Source: Mallotus nudiflorus
Taxonomy: Eukaryota; Streptophyta; Magnoliopsida; Malpighiales; Euphorbiaceae
Reading direction: 5' to 3'
Assembly: GCA_947683625.1 (NCBI GenBank)
Contig: CANTUR010000037.1
Coordinates: forward strand, 3,062,501-3,126,500
Length of the DNA stretch: 64,000 nt
Below are positions 34,277 through 46,570 of this stretch, in pieces. The notes beneath the pieces were generated by a model. The model was not told where the DNA came from, did not search any database, and worked only from the letters and a program-made list of their open reading frames with translations. The position numbers and the translations under genes were made by a program. Position 1 is the stretch's first letter. The number at the start of each line of letters is the position of its first letter.

Positions 34277-35775
34277 TGTTTACTATTTGCATGATCAAAC
34301 TCTTAATTTTGGACTTTGATAAATAATTTAAATTCTAATGATTTCTTTTAAGTGTGTAAAAAGTTGATTAACTATCGAGAATAATTATTAAATCATTGGA
34401 AACAATGACATACTCCTTAAAAGAGTATAAATATGCATTTCGATGAAGTATTTCAGTCTATACAAGTCCACAATTTTTGAGAAACAATTATATACCAAAT
34501 ATATATATTTTTGGATATACAATAGTCTACTCACAAGCTGCCTCACGACTTGAATTGATAAGTATGCTTTTGGCCTAATTCAATCTCTGAGATTTAAGGA
34601 GAATTTTTGACATCTTTATAGCTCTATAATGAGAAAATGATCTTTTTTTTTTTAAAGTAGACATCTTATGCTTTTTGAATTGAGCTTACTTATCAAAATC
34701 CAAGCTCATTTGGGTATGCAAATCTTGAGTCAAAGTTAGGATATGCAACTTTCATTTTATATTACGCAACTCTTAGTATTTCAATAAAATCTTGAGCTAC
34801 AGAGGTTCAATCGAGGTGATTCAAAGTGATATGCAAGGATAAGACAATTATCTATAACTTTTATGAAGAAAGTTTAGGCTGATTCGATAGTCTTTAGTCC
34901 CGCTTAAGAGCATTTCATGAGCTAATCACGAGCTATCTCCTATTAGTGCATTAGGAGCTTATTTTTTAGCCAAATTGATAAGTGCTCCTCACGAGCTACC
35001 CTCATGATTATGAGGAATAGAGATCAGCTTGTGAGGGCAGTATTAATAGTATTCAATAGACATTTTTGAATGCAGTAGTCCTCAAATTGATGCTCACAAG
35101 CCAGAACTTGCTCCTCATGATCGTGAGCGATGTTCTGATAGAAATAAGTCCAAATTGATTTAAATCAATTGTAGACGTTAAAGATTTGTTTGATACATCT
35201 AACATCCATATTTTTGAGTGTTTATCTAGATAAACACTCCATTGAGTTCAATTAAAGGTTTAAGAAAATTGCTTATCATTCATTCTCTTTTAAGCATTCA
35301 ATTAAGTTCGCAAATTCTCTCTTAAATAATTTTTTGTATTTATGTAACTCTTATAAGAGATGGTGAGTGTTAGAATAGACATTCTTATTCTTTTATTTTC
35401 TAGGATTAAGAAAATAGGAAGTAAGATTCTATTCTAAAAGGAATTAGTGTTTCAAAGGAATTATCCATTGAAACACTTGGGATTTGGTTTTTGAGTGAGC
35501 CTTGAAAACTCAAGTTGTAAGGTTGTAAGAGTGAGCCATAAAACTCTTGTGTAGTTTCAATCTTATGAATAAGATTGTGGGTGATTGAAAATCCTAACTT
35601 GGGGATAAGTTAGGTGGAGACATAGGATTGTTATTGAATCTGAACTCCTTAAATCATTGTGTTCATCATTCTTCTTTCTCAACATTCATTCAATTCTTAT
35701 TTAATTCTTTAAAATTGTTTTTACTTTACTAAAACCCTCATTAGCCTTATTCACTCCCACTTTAAGCTCTTTTAA
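34277..35775 (+). repeat. 5' LTR of Sire-2
   Basis: Starts TGTTTACTATTTGCATG, paired with 53967-53983 (TATTAACTATTTTCATG). The 3' border is set by the following primer site and is uncertain by a few bases because the terminal CA is not visible. Confidence 0.78.
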
Positions 35776-35776
35776 T

Positions 35777-35788
35777 TAGTAGCAGAGC
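35777..35788 (+). other. Decayed primer-binding site of Sire-2
   Basis: TAGTAGCAGAGC matches the initiator-Met primer site at 10 of 12 bases. Confidence 0.6.
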
Positions 35789-35879
35789 TTGGATTCTAGG
35801 AACTTAATTAGTAGAATACAAGATCATGAGGAGTAAACTTTAAAATTTTTCTTCACTTAGACTATTCTTTGATGGTAGT

Positions 35880-37086
35880 GACTATCCTCATTAGAAGTTC
35901 AAAATGGAGCTATATCTAGATTCTGATTCCATTGACTTTGGGAAGTTATTCTTAAAGGTTAGCATCTGCCAAAAACATCCATTGATGATGTATAAACTAC
36001 TCTTTCAAGAAGTGATTAGAGCAATGATCAAAAGGAAGAAAACTACAAAAACAAGAAAGCTATGATCACTCCACTCTCTTCTATGACAAGAGAAGAAAGA
36101 AGCAAGGTTTAATATTGCATTTCAACCAATGAAATGTGGGAGAACTTGAAGAACCATTATGAAGGCAATGTATAAGTAAGAAGCAAAAAGGTTCAACTTC
36201 ATATTTATGAATATGAACTCTTCAAAATAAAGCCTCAAAAATCAATCACAAAGATGAAAAATTGTCTCATTGCTCTCCTTACAACCCTTAATAAACTTGG
36301 AAAATATTTCTCCAAGGAAAAGGTGAACAACAAGATTCTAAGAATCCTACCTAAGAAGGATTGAGAATATCGAGTCAATTCAATTGAGGAAGCTCAAGAC
36401 CTATCTACCCTCTTAACCAATGTGCTTATTGTCAAGCTTTTACACATGAGCTCATAATTAAGCAAAGAGGTGAAGAGTAATAAAAGAAGGAAGAGAAGAA
36501 AAAGAGCATAACATTGAAGGTTTCACAAGAAGAAAGTGAAGATGAAAATATTAAAAATTCTAGTGATGAAGATGGTGATATTGCCATGATCACTAGGGAC
36601 TTTAAGAAGTTTTTAAGAAAGAAAAGTTTTTCAAGAACAAAAGACTTTAACAAGAAGTATGAAGAGGAAGGTAAGAAGAAAACTAAAAAAGGTACTTGCT
36701 ATGAATGTAAGAAATTGGGTCACATCCAAAGTGAGTGCCACAAACTCAATTTCAATAACAAAGGAGCAAAGGAGAAAAGAAAGGTCTTCAAAGCTACTTG
36801 GGATGACTCCTCTGAATCTAAAAAGGAAGAGGAATAACAAGAAATGACCAACCTTTGCTTTATGGTTTTTGAGAACAAAAATAAGGTACCATTTATTTCT
36901 TATTCTTCCTTTGATGATTATGAAGATTATTGTGATGATGATGATGAGAGCTCTATTGTGAACAAATTATTAGTTAAATGTAAAGGCTTACTTTCTAAGA
37001 AGAAGCTTTATAAGCATAAGCTATCTAGTTTAACCAATAAATTTGATAGCTTAAAAAATGATTTTACTAAACTTGTTGAATCATAA
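35880..37086 (+). pseudogene. Sire-2 gag, degenerate
   Basis: 35880-36480 is a heavily broken UBN2-like capsid region. The frame 36514-36837 is open and carries an intact zinc knuckle CYECKKLGHIQSEC (36697-36738) followed by FKATWDDSS. The frame 36844-37086 continues the Lys-rich coiled-coil part. The knuckle would bind RNA in a working gag. A second knuckle remnant near 37510-37551 (CSYWIIKRHTNNVC) has Trp in place of its second Cys. The whole gag cannot be translated as one protein. Confidence 0.82.
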
Positions 37087-37690
37087 GCTCTTTAAGAAGG
37101 TTTTAGAATTAATGAATTCCATTATTAAGTTCAAAAGAGGAAAAGAAACTTTAGATAGTCTTCTTGATTTTCAAAAATTTCATGGAGATGCCTATGGAAT
37201 TTGATATAAAAATGGAATGCTTTCATCATTATCATCACACATTAATTTTGTTAAAGTCTTATATGATTCCAGTCCTTCTACATGCTTACTTGTACACTTG
37301 ACACAACATTGATAAGTATATTGCACAACACAATGCACCTAAATATGTTGCACAAACCTATCAAAATACACATTGCCATTGTCAATGCATGTCTCATACT
37401 ATGACTCAAAATAATAAAAGACACACACCACCATAACAACAAAGGCATACTTTATTTACTAGGAAAATATATCATCCTATGAGAAACAAATTTGAAAATG
37501 TTGTATGTTCATATTGGATTATCAAACGACACACCAATAATGTGTGCTTATGTAGAAGACTACACATGAATTTACTTCCTTCAGATTATTTTGAAACTAA
37601 CCAACCTAGACAAAGAAAGGTTTGGATTCAAAAGAACACTTAAATTATCTTGTGTAGGTGTGTTTGAAATCCACATAAGTAAAAAGCAAG

Positions 37691-39930
37691 TGGTATCTTG
37701 ATAGTGGATGTTCAAGGCACATGATGGGAGACAATGAGTAATTTAATAAGCTCGATGCAAAGGATGGAGGACATGTCACATGCAGAGATAATGGTAAAGG
37801 AAAGATAATAGGCATTGGAGAAATTGATAACCCTCAATCTTTATCTATACATCATGTATTATTTATTGATGGTCTTAAAAATAATTTGCTTAGTATAAGT
37901 CAATTATGTGATATGGGAAATAAGGTGACATTCTATCCTAGAAACTACTTTGTTAGTAGTCTTGATGAAGACAAAGTAATTTTTAATGGTGAAAAAGCAA
38001 ACAATGTCTATGTTATTGACTTGAATAAGGTTGACAGCAAAGACATAAAATGCTTAATGTCAATTTCCCATGATATATGGACGTGGCATAGAAGGTTAGG
38101 GCATGCAAATTTTGAACTTTTGAATGATCTTTGTAAACATGAACTTTTGATTGGTTTATTTAAGCTTGAATTCACTAAGGATAAACCTTGTGATGCTTGT
38201 TAAATAGAAAAACAATCCAAGTCCTCATTTAAGCTTAAAAATGTAGTGTCTAATTCTAGACCTATTGAACTTATACATATGGATTTATTTGGACCAACTA
38301 GAGTTGCTAGTCTTGGTGGAATGCACTATACATATGTATTGGTTAATGAAAACTCTGGATTTAATTAGGTGTGTTTTCTTGCTTATAAGAATGATGCATT
38401 TAAAGCTTTTGAAAATTTTTCAAAAAGAGTTCAAAAAGAAAAATGGATTTTGTATTTCATCTCTTAGAAGTGATCATGGAACTAAATTTAAGAATGATTT
38501 TTTTAAAACCTTTTGTAATGAAAATGGTATTTCATATACTTTTTCATCTCCTAGAACTCCTTAACAAAATGGGGTAGTTGAAAGGAAAAATAGAACTCTT
38601 ATGGAAATGGCTAGAACAATACTTCATGAGTATAATTTGCCTCTATATTTTTGGGCGAAAGTCGTTAACACATTTTGTTATATTTCAAACTGTGTTTTCA
38701 AAAGACCAATTTTAAATAAAACATCTTATGAACTATGGAACAATAAAAAAAACCCAAAATCTCATATCTAAGAGTAATTGGATGCAAGTGTTTTATATTA
38801 AATACTAAGGATAATCTTGGGAAATTTGATTCTAAAGCCAATGAAGGAATATTCCTAGACTATTCTATTTCTATTAAAGTATATAAAGTCTTTAATAATA
38901 GAATTCTAGTAGTTGAAGAGTCAATGAATGTTGTATTTGATGAATTAAACTCACTTGATTCTAAAAAGAATATTTGTAGTGTTGATGATCTTATAGGTGA
39001 CAATGAGATTATGGATACACAATAAGAAAATGCTAGTAAGCCTTTGGAAGTTGAAGGTCCAAATAAGGAGGATAATAAGGAGATATCTTAGCCTACCTTG
39101 AAGGATGAACTTCTAAAGGATTAGTAATTCAAGAAAGCTTATCCTCAAGATCTTATCATATGTGACATTATAAAAGTGGTAACTACTATATCTAAATTAA
39201 AGTCTATTGTTAATTTAGCCTTTATTTCTCAAATTGAACCTAAAAATATTAATGATGCCTTGAGTGATGAATTTTATGTCTTTGCTATGCAAGAAGAGTT
39301 AAATCAATTTGAGAGAAACAAGGTTTGGACCTTGGTTCCTAGACCTAAACATTATTAGCAAAACTAAATGGTGTTATTGAAGAGTAGGAATATGTTAAGA
39401 AACCTCCGGGTTTTGAAAACTTTGATTCTCTAAATCATGTTTTTAAATTGTTAAAAGCATTGTATGGATTGAAATAAGCTCAAAGAGCTGAGTATGAAAG
39501 ATTGAGCAACTTCTTACTAGAGAAATGATTATCTAAAGGAAAAGTTGACATAACTCTTTTCATAAAGAAATCAAGCATGATTTATTAATTGTTCAAATAT
39601 ATGTTGATGATATTATTTTCAGTGCTACTAACCATTACTTGTGTAAGGAATTTTCTAAGCTAATGTAAGGAGAATTCGACATGAGTATAATGGGAGAACT
39701 AAAATTCTTTCTCTGATTACAAATCAAGCAATGTAAAGATGGGATTTTGATCAATCAAACCAAATATGCAAAAGATGTTCTCAGGAAGTTCGACATAGAG
39801 ACGTTCCTCAAGAAGTTTGGCATGGATGGAGCTAAAATAAGCAAAACTCCAATGAGCACCACAACCAAGCTCAACAATGATGAGAATGGCAAACCGATTG
39901 ATGAAAAGTGATTTATTAATCATAAGCTCA
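37691..39930 (+). pseudogene. Sire-2 pol: protease, integrase and partial reverse transcriptase
   Basis: Protease begins WYLDSGCSRHMMG at ~37691. The open frame 37886-38203 holds the pre-integrase domain (TWHRRLGHANFE and KPCDAC). The integrase core follows with HMDLFGPT, YVLVNENS and LRSDHGTKFKN (frame 2, ~38270-38520). A linker region ~38780-39350 ends in the start of reverse transcriptase (FERNKVWTLVPRP). About 85 residues of reverse transcriptase are missing at ~39358, including the first catalytic Asp; sequence resumes at LNGVIEE. YVDDII is visible near 39601. RNase H is absent after ~39910. Confidence 0.82.
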
Positions 39931-40852
39931 GTATTGATTGATGGTTGAACTATTTTCATGTGAAATCATATCGTGCTTATCAATTGTTTTTGGTTATTAA
40001 TTTTGATTTTGATCTTAACAATCTTTCTAAATTTTCTTTTTGCTATTTAATAATTAATTATTGAGTTAAATTCAATTAATTAATTATTTTATTTTAGCAA
40101 AATTATTCCCTCTGTCCTCCTCCTTAACAAGACTAATTATTTTCTTTATGTTTTTGTGTGTTTTTCATCAATTTCTATTTGGTTTATTTTCAGTATATTT
40201 TTTGTTCTAAGCCTTGAGCTGATAGTTTGTTGTTATGATTATTTTGTGTTAGTTTAGATTCGGCTTTTTTTTTTTTGGATATTTTCTAGATATAAGTGAT
40301 GAGTCGTTAGTGTTATGTCTTGTCTACAATTGATATCTTAATATCATTGTAACTCTATCCTTTTCATTAATACTTTTATATTTTCTTTTATAATTTCCTT
40401 TTGCATTTTGATAAAGGGAGAGAAACAATTAAGTTTGCATGTGTATTTAATTAATTTCTTTTAAGGGAGAAAATTCTTTTTACATAATATTTGTTTATGT
40501 TAGTAACATCATTATATGAGAGTGTGTCCTTAATATCAATTTTTTTAATCCAAATCTTATTCTATTTTACTATTTTTCAATAAGGGAAGAAAATTGTTTA
40601 ATTTTTTTTCCATAATTTTGTTTATGCATGCATAGTCATAATGTAAGTGTGGCTAGTTTTGCCATTGTGATAAAAAGCCTTATTTTGCTTACTTTGTTTA
40701 TGTATGACATAATTTTATAAAGATTTGGTATATCTTTGTTTTCATTGTTTTGGTTCACGATATTTTATTCCCTCTAGAATTTTTGGTTCCTTTAGGTTCA
40801 TTTCTCTTTACATATCTCTCTTTTCTTTTTGTTTTTAACAAAGGGGGATAAG
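39931..40852 (+). other. Sire-2 3' non-coding region, left of chromovirus
   Basis: T-rich sequence without supported frames. It ends with AACAAAGGGGGATAAG (40837-40852), a purine-rich motif common in the 3' part of this group, immediately before the chromovirus insertion. Confidence 0.6.
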
Positions 40853-41557
40853 TGTAATATCCCGAGTTTTTAAATAATTTTAAACTACATTGGGATATGC
40901 AATGTTAATAATTTATATATATATATTTGATTATTTAATTATTTATTAAAGTTATTTTTGAAGTATTTTAAGTTTTTTACGTAAAATTTTCCCGAGAGTT
41001 TTATTTTTGAGGAAATTAAAACTTAAATAAATAATTATTAATTATTTTAGACGGTTTTGTGAATTTGCATGAGTCCATACACGATTTTAATTCTCGTATT
41101 AATATACGTACATATACTTGTATATATACACCTTTAAATAAATTAGGGTTTATTTTAATTAAATTTATATTGTATAGTTTTAATAAATAATGTGTGTTAT
41201 ATATATGTATATGTGTAAATATTATTATTTTAATATGTGGTGAATAAATTAAATTTATATATATATATATATATATACACACTTACAGAATAAAAAAGTT
41301 CCCCTTATTTACGAAACTGCCACCCGCTCGACGCCCTCCCACCATTTCTGACCACTGTGACCTCCATTTCTTGCTGTCGGTGTGCCTCTCAGCCGTCCTC
41401 CTCCATCCCTAGCTCCCTCCGCTGCCTTGTCCTTCCTTTTCCGGCGTCATTTGTTCGATTTTCTCCCTAGAAACTGAAAATCACTTCCAATTCCGATCAC
41501 CTCTTTTTCGGCCACCGTTTGAAGTGCCACCGGTCTCTATCTCTTCCTTGAGCTCCG

Positions 41558-42603
41558 GTGAGTGCATTTCTAAACTTGGTTTCACTTGATTTGGTTTAAA
41601 TTTTCCTAGGTTTCCAATTTTCAATTTTGGCCTATGTGTGTTCTTGATTTTTTTGAGCTTTAATTTTAATGATTAAAGCTAACTTCCCTCACAAATATTG
41701 ATCCTAGTAGCTCAATTTACATGCTTTAATTTTTTTGGAATTTTTGGGAATTATTTTGATTTTTGTGAATTTTTGATTATTTTATTAATATTTTCTAATT
41801 TTCGTAAATTAATTAAATAAATTGTGAAATTATGATTTATGGTGTTTATAGGTATTAAAATGAATTTTAGAAATTTATTTGTAATTTTTATGATTTTTAT
41901 ATATTTATTGTGAATTTATTTAGTTTATGTGATTTTTAAAAAATTAGGTTAGTTATGTATTTTGTTGAAATTAATTGCTTAATTGAGTATAATTATTGAT
42001 TTTATTAAATTATATATTGAGGAATTAATTTTTGAGTAATTATACTATTTTAATGAATTTTTGAACAATTATAGTGAATTTATATATAGTAGGGGTATTT
42101 TGGTAATTTGGCACTAAAGTGGCTAAAAATATAATTAAGTTGGTTTTAATAGTTATTTGAGGTATAAAAATGATTTCTACAAATTATTTAGTATTTTTAA
42201 CTAATTAAAACTATTTTTCAAAAATTATTTTCAAATTATATATAATATACTAATTTTCTAAATAAATGAGTTTTTATCGATTTTTAATATGTTTTAGGGT
42301 TAATTATATAATTTGGAATTATAAAATGAATTTTGATTAATATTTATGAATTTATCGAGAATTATGGATTTTTAATACTATTTTATTAAAATTAGGGTTT
42401 TATTTTATTTATTGATAAAATAATTATTTTTAATGTTTTCAATATCTAAATTTCTATATTTTGGTATAATAAGGGTATTTTGGCACTTTAAATGTGTTCT
42501 GTGTTATCTCGTGAATTGTCAACCTTGGTCGGTAGAATTGTAGTTTGGAAATTTGACCAAGGGGTTGTGTGATTGTTTATTTTCAAAGTGTATTTTCTTG
42601 CAG
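41558..42603 (+). other. Intron-like segment inside the chromovirus LTR
   Basis: A strong GTGAGT donor follows a GC-rich block, and a polypyrimidine-CAG acceptor closes a 1046-bp AT-rich interval. The same landmarks occur in solo LTR B on the minus strand (about 29245 down to 28148) and, with a mutated donor, in solo LTR A (23287 to 24333) and in the 3' LTR (~50831 to 51870). This is inferred from the sequence pattern only; splicing is not shown. Confidence 0.45.
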
Positions 42604-42609
42604 GACTGA

Positions 42610-42628
42610 CTCTACTTTCTAAGTAGAG
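42610..42628 (+). other. Conserved LTR hairpin
   Basis: CTCTACTT-TCT-AAGTAGAG, an 8-bp stem seven bases after the acceptor-like CAG. Equivalent stems with different loops lie at 24340-24358, 51877-51895 and, on the minus strand, 28142-28126. Confidence 0.7.
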
Positions 42629-44166
42629 AGATGTTCATTTTATAGGGGAGGTTCTGCCGAATTTTTGATATAATTCTCATAAAACGTGATGTCCGGTCGA
42701 ATTCCTATTTTGAATATGTGTCCAGTATTCTAGATCGAGTCTCTAGGGATTTCGTTAGATTTATTCTAATTTCGTATTGTCGTTTATTTGTTTAATTGTG
42801 CCGAGATCGAGGCCTAGTGGACCAAGCCCATCGGACCCGTCTCGAAGAGCGTAATAACTGAGTTGTTATTTTATATATACGTGTTATAGGGTTGCATGTT
42901 TTAGAAATGTATGTTCTAATTTTATAAAATATGCATAAATGGTTTAATAATTGCTTAGGTATATTTTTGGTATATTTTGGTATATTTTTGGTATATTTTA
43001 AATCAAATGCATGTTTTATTATGAAATTGTACCTAAAATGTTTTTAAGTATGTTTATAGTTTATTTTATAATTAAATTGAATTTATTCGACATATATATA
43101 CTTGAAATATACTTGGTTTATTTTTGGTATATTTCTAGTATATATATGGTTTATATTGTTATTTTAATTAATACCATGCATCATTTATTTTATGAATGTA
43201 TGGATTTACTTATAAATGAAAGATATCAATAGAATGTGCTATCTAGTGGGCAGCACTAGGACCGAGTACGTACCGGTACGATGTTAGACTATAGGTTAAA
43301 TTTGCTAACCTATTTGTGGATATTGATCGGATTGATTTATTTGATGTGAGATGTGATTTGGGAGTGTGATTGCTGGAGCTCGGTTGACCAAGTGTCTTGG
43401 GGCCAATCACACTCACAGTCAGACTACTGGAGCTTAATTGACTTAGTGTCTTGGGGCCAGTCTACTGTCCAAATGGAATAAGTGAATTTATTTGGAATAA
43501 GTGAGCCTATATGGCTAGAGTGTTGTCTAGCACTGTTTGAGGTTGCGATCATTTAGGGTTCTATTTGATCCTTCATAAACGGTATTATTTTCAATATTTA
43601 TAGAAAGTGATTTTGCTACATCTGTGTGTATTTGCCTGCATATATATTTATTATATATATTATTGAAGGTGTTCATTGTCATTTAGCTATGCATGTATAT
43701 ATATTATAACAATTCACTCAGTGAGGTCTGACTCCCCTCTGTTGACTATTTTTCAGGAGAGTCTTCGTCTTCAGACCTCAGTAGCAGACCCTTACGTCGG
43801 ATTTCTTTTGTCTCGGCTTTACTATGTAAACTACTCCCTTGATTTTATTTTTGTATTCTGGACACTGCAGTAGTTATTTTAGTGAACAATATGTATTCTA
43901 TATGTTGAGATTTATATTTTAAAGAATTGAATGAAAGTTTGTACTAAAGATTTTTTATATATGAGATGAGTTTGTTTACTTAAATCTGTTGATGGATTAC
44001 TATTTTATTATTTATGAGATTTATTTTCGCTGTAAAATATTTTATTTATGTTATTATTATTGCATGTTTTTATTTGATTTTTAAGGCTTGCTACAGGTTT
44101 CGGATTCGAAAGAATTCCCATTCTCTAGCGCCGGTTATGGCCCCCTGTTTTGGGTCGTGACAAAGT

Positions 44167-44178
44167 TGGTATCAAAGC
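44167..44178 (+). other. Primer-binding site of the chromovirus
   Basis: TGGTATCAAAGC, one base from the initiator-Met primer site, four bases after the LTR. Confidence 0.88.
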
Positions 44179-44360
44179 GAAGTTCTGTGTCAGGGGTTAG
44201 TTGAGTGAGTTGTGGCCCTAGTTTTCAGTGTTATATTTTCTTTTGAAACTACTGCAGTGAATTAGGTTCGAGTATGTCTTGATGAGTATTCCTTGATTTA
44301 GTTTTCTGCGTAATCCTCCATTGTCTATTTTGTCTGAATCCTTCTGTTGGTCTTTTTAGA

Positions 44361-45716
44361 ATGAGGAGGTGAGTGTGTGTTGCTCCATTGGTCATTAAGG
44401 CTGAGGCTGATGAGTCCTTCCAGGATGAGGTTTTACCTCATGAGCTGCTAGTTAGATGCAGAGGTCGTGGCAGAGGTAAACCTCGAGGAGCAGCAGGTCA
44501 CTGTAGATAGAGAGAGATACATGATGAGGAGCCGATAGAGCCTGAGTATGAGGATGTTCCTATACCTCTAGTAGTTCCGCCTATTCAGCCTGCCTATCAG
44601 CAAGGTATGTCTGACCCTGAGACAACTATGTTGTATGCTCGAGTTGGCAAGATCACTTTTGATGGGACTTCCGACCCTCTAGACTTCTTGCATACGATTG
44701 AGACTAGGACTTGGACTACTCACACCGAGTACTAGTGGATTATAATAGTCGAGCTTTCCGTTGAGGGACCAACCCTGGACTGGTTTATTCAGATGATCCA
44801 GCCTTACATGATGATGATGACCTGGGCTCAGTTCAGAGAGCGATTTATGAGGAGATTCTATATAGAGCCGCTTCGCATGAGTTATCGTCTTCGATTGACT
44901 AGTATTTCTCACGGTGACCGATCAGTTGAGGAGTACACCCGAGAGTTCCTCCACCTTGGTAGATATGCAGAGGATCTGATGTGAGACCAGTACTTCACAG
45001 TCACCACCTACATTACCAGATTGGGTTCTGCATTTGTTGGTATGCCTACAACGGGCCTTACTCTAGAGTCGGTGATTGAGTTGGCCAAGGAAATTAAGCT
45101 GAGGCTAGTCAGGTAGGGAGCTATGCCTGATTATTACCAGCTCGGTGTTCAATCAGGTGGATTTTAGACTACTCTGTACTCGAGTTTCCAGATTGGATCG
45201 AGTAGTTAGCAGAGAGGTCCAGGTCAGCAGAGTCAAAGACAACAGCAGTGAGTACATCAGAGCAGTAGACATGGCCATGGAGGTCAGCATAAACCATTTA
45301 GACTCGGGTTAGGTGCTTCGAGCAGCAGTAGTGGATGTAGTTTTAGATCAGCTGCCAGTGTTTGCTAGACTTGCGATAGAGTCCATCAGAGACTATGTTA
45401 CATGACACCACTGACGTGCTTCAGATGTGGGCAGACAGGACATTATGCTAGATCGTGTCCTTATTTTAGGTATCAGCAACCGCAGATTCCATGATTTCCA
45501 CAGCAGTCAATTGCTAGTGCTACACCCGTTCCTTTCCAGTTGCCTCCAGCCCAGCATCAGAGTTCTACTCAGCTTGTTCCCGAGCAGGGTCGTGGTAGAG
45601 GTACTAGAGGAGGTGCCAGAGGTGTTGGCCAGGCTTCTACCAGCCAGCAGGGAGGTCGAGGATAGGCCAGAGTCTTCCATCTTACTCAGCAGGATGCTCA
45701 GGCATTCAATGCAGTC
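44361..45716 (+). pseudogene. Chromovirus gag, degenerate
   Basis: Begins near the ATG at 44361 with an immediate in-frame stop. The capsid-type region follows (FDGTSDPLDFLHTIE; then the frame 44793-44984 with WAQFRERFMRRFY and SVEEYTREFLHLGRYAEDLM, the retrotransposon gag family). A zinc knuckle CFRCGQTGHYARSC lies at about 45418-45459 with all four ligands intact. Stops interrupt the frame at several former Gln or Trp codons. It packaged element RNA when functional. Confidence 0.85.
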
Positions 45717-46421
45717 GTGGCAGGTATTGTTTCTATCTGTTACCTAGATGTATGGGTTTTATTTAATCTGGGTGCCACGCATTCGTTCGTTTCTCCTGTT
45801 TTTGCTTTCAAGTCTTTTTGGCAAGTTTTAAGGATAGCTTTTCCTTTATCTATCGCCACTCCTCTAAGTGATTCTTTAGACACCGATGTTGTTCTTTCTA
45901 GTTGTCCAGTTCTCATGGGAGATAGAGAATTATATGCTGATTTGATTCTGTTGAATGTGATGGAGTTCGATGTTATTCTGGGTATGGATTGGTTATCTCA
46001 ACACTATGCCGTGGTGGATTATCAGAGTAAAGAGGTGACTTTCAAAATTCCTGGTGAAGAAGAATTTAAGTTTGTGAGTGATAGGAGTTCAGCACCTCAG
46101 AATCTCATTTCTGCTATTACGGCTAGGAAGTTGCTGAGGAAAGGTTGTCAGGGATATTTGGCATTGATCAAGGATACTTTAGTGGAGAAGTTATCACTCA
46201 CAAATGTTCCTGTTGCCTGTGAGTTTCCTGATGTTTTTCATAAGGAGTTGCTAGGTTTACCACCTCACAGAGAGATTGAGTTCTATATAGATGTGGTTTT
46301 AGGTACTACTCCTATATCTATGGCACCTTCCAGAATGGCTCCTGTAGAGTTGAAAGAGTTAAAGGAGCAGTTGCAAGAGTTGTTGGATAAGGGTTTTATT
46401 AGACCCAGTGTTTCTCTTTAG
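45717..46421 (+). pseudogene. Chromovirus protease and start of reverse transcriptase
   Basis: A clean 234-codon stretch within the broken polyprotein. The protease active-site motif, normally DSGATHSF, reads NLGATHSF (about 45760-45785), so the catalytic Asp is Asn. MDWLSQHYAVVDY follows, typical of gypsy proteases. The segment ends in the N-terminal reverse transcriptase (ELKEQLQELLDKGFIRPS), where a stop replaces the Trp of the conserved SPWGAPVLF. Confidence 0.88.
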
Positions 46422-46570
46422 GGTGCACCAGTCCTATTTATGAAGAAGAAGGATGGTACCCTGAGACTGTGCATTGATTATAGAGAGTTGAACAAGGTGA
46501 CAATGAAGAACAAGTATCCTCTCCCGAGGATAAATGACTTGTTTGATCAGCTACAAGGTGCACAGTTCTT

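Larger units (their letters stand above)
40853..44162 (+). repeat. 5' LTR of the chromovirus
   Basis: 3310 bp. Order of landmarks: AT-rich U3 with (TA)n near 41260-41275, GC-rich block ~41290-41570, consensus splice-donor-like CCG|GTGAGT at 41558, AT-rich interval, acceptor-like TTTTCTTGCAG ending 42603, hairpin 42610-42628, and two 54-bp tandem units from 43371. Confidence 0.94.
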
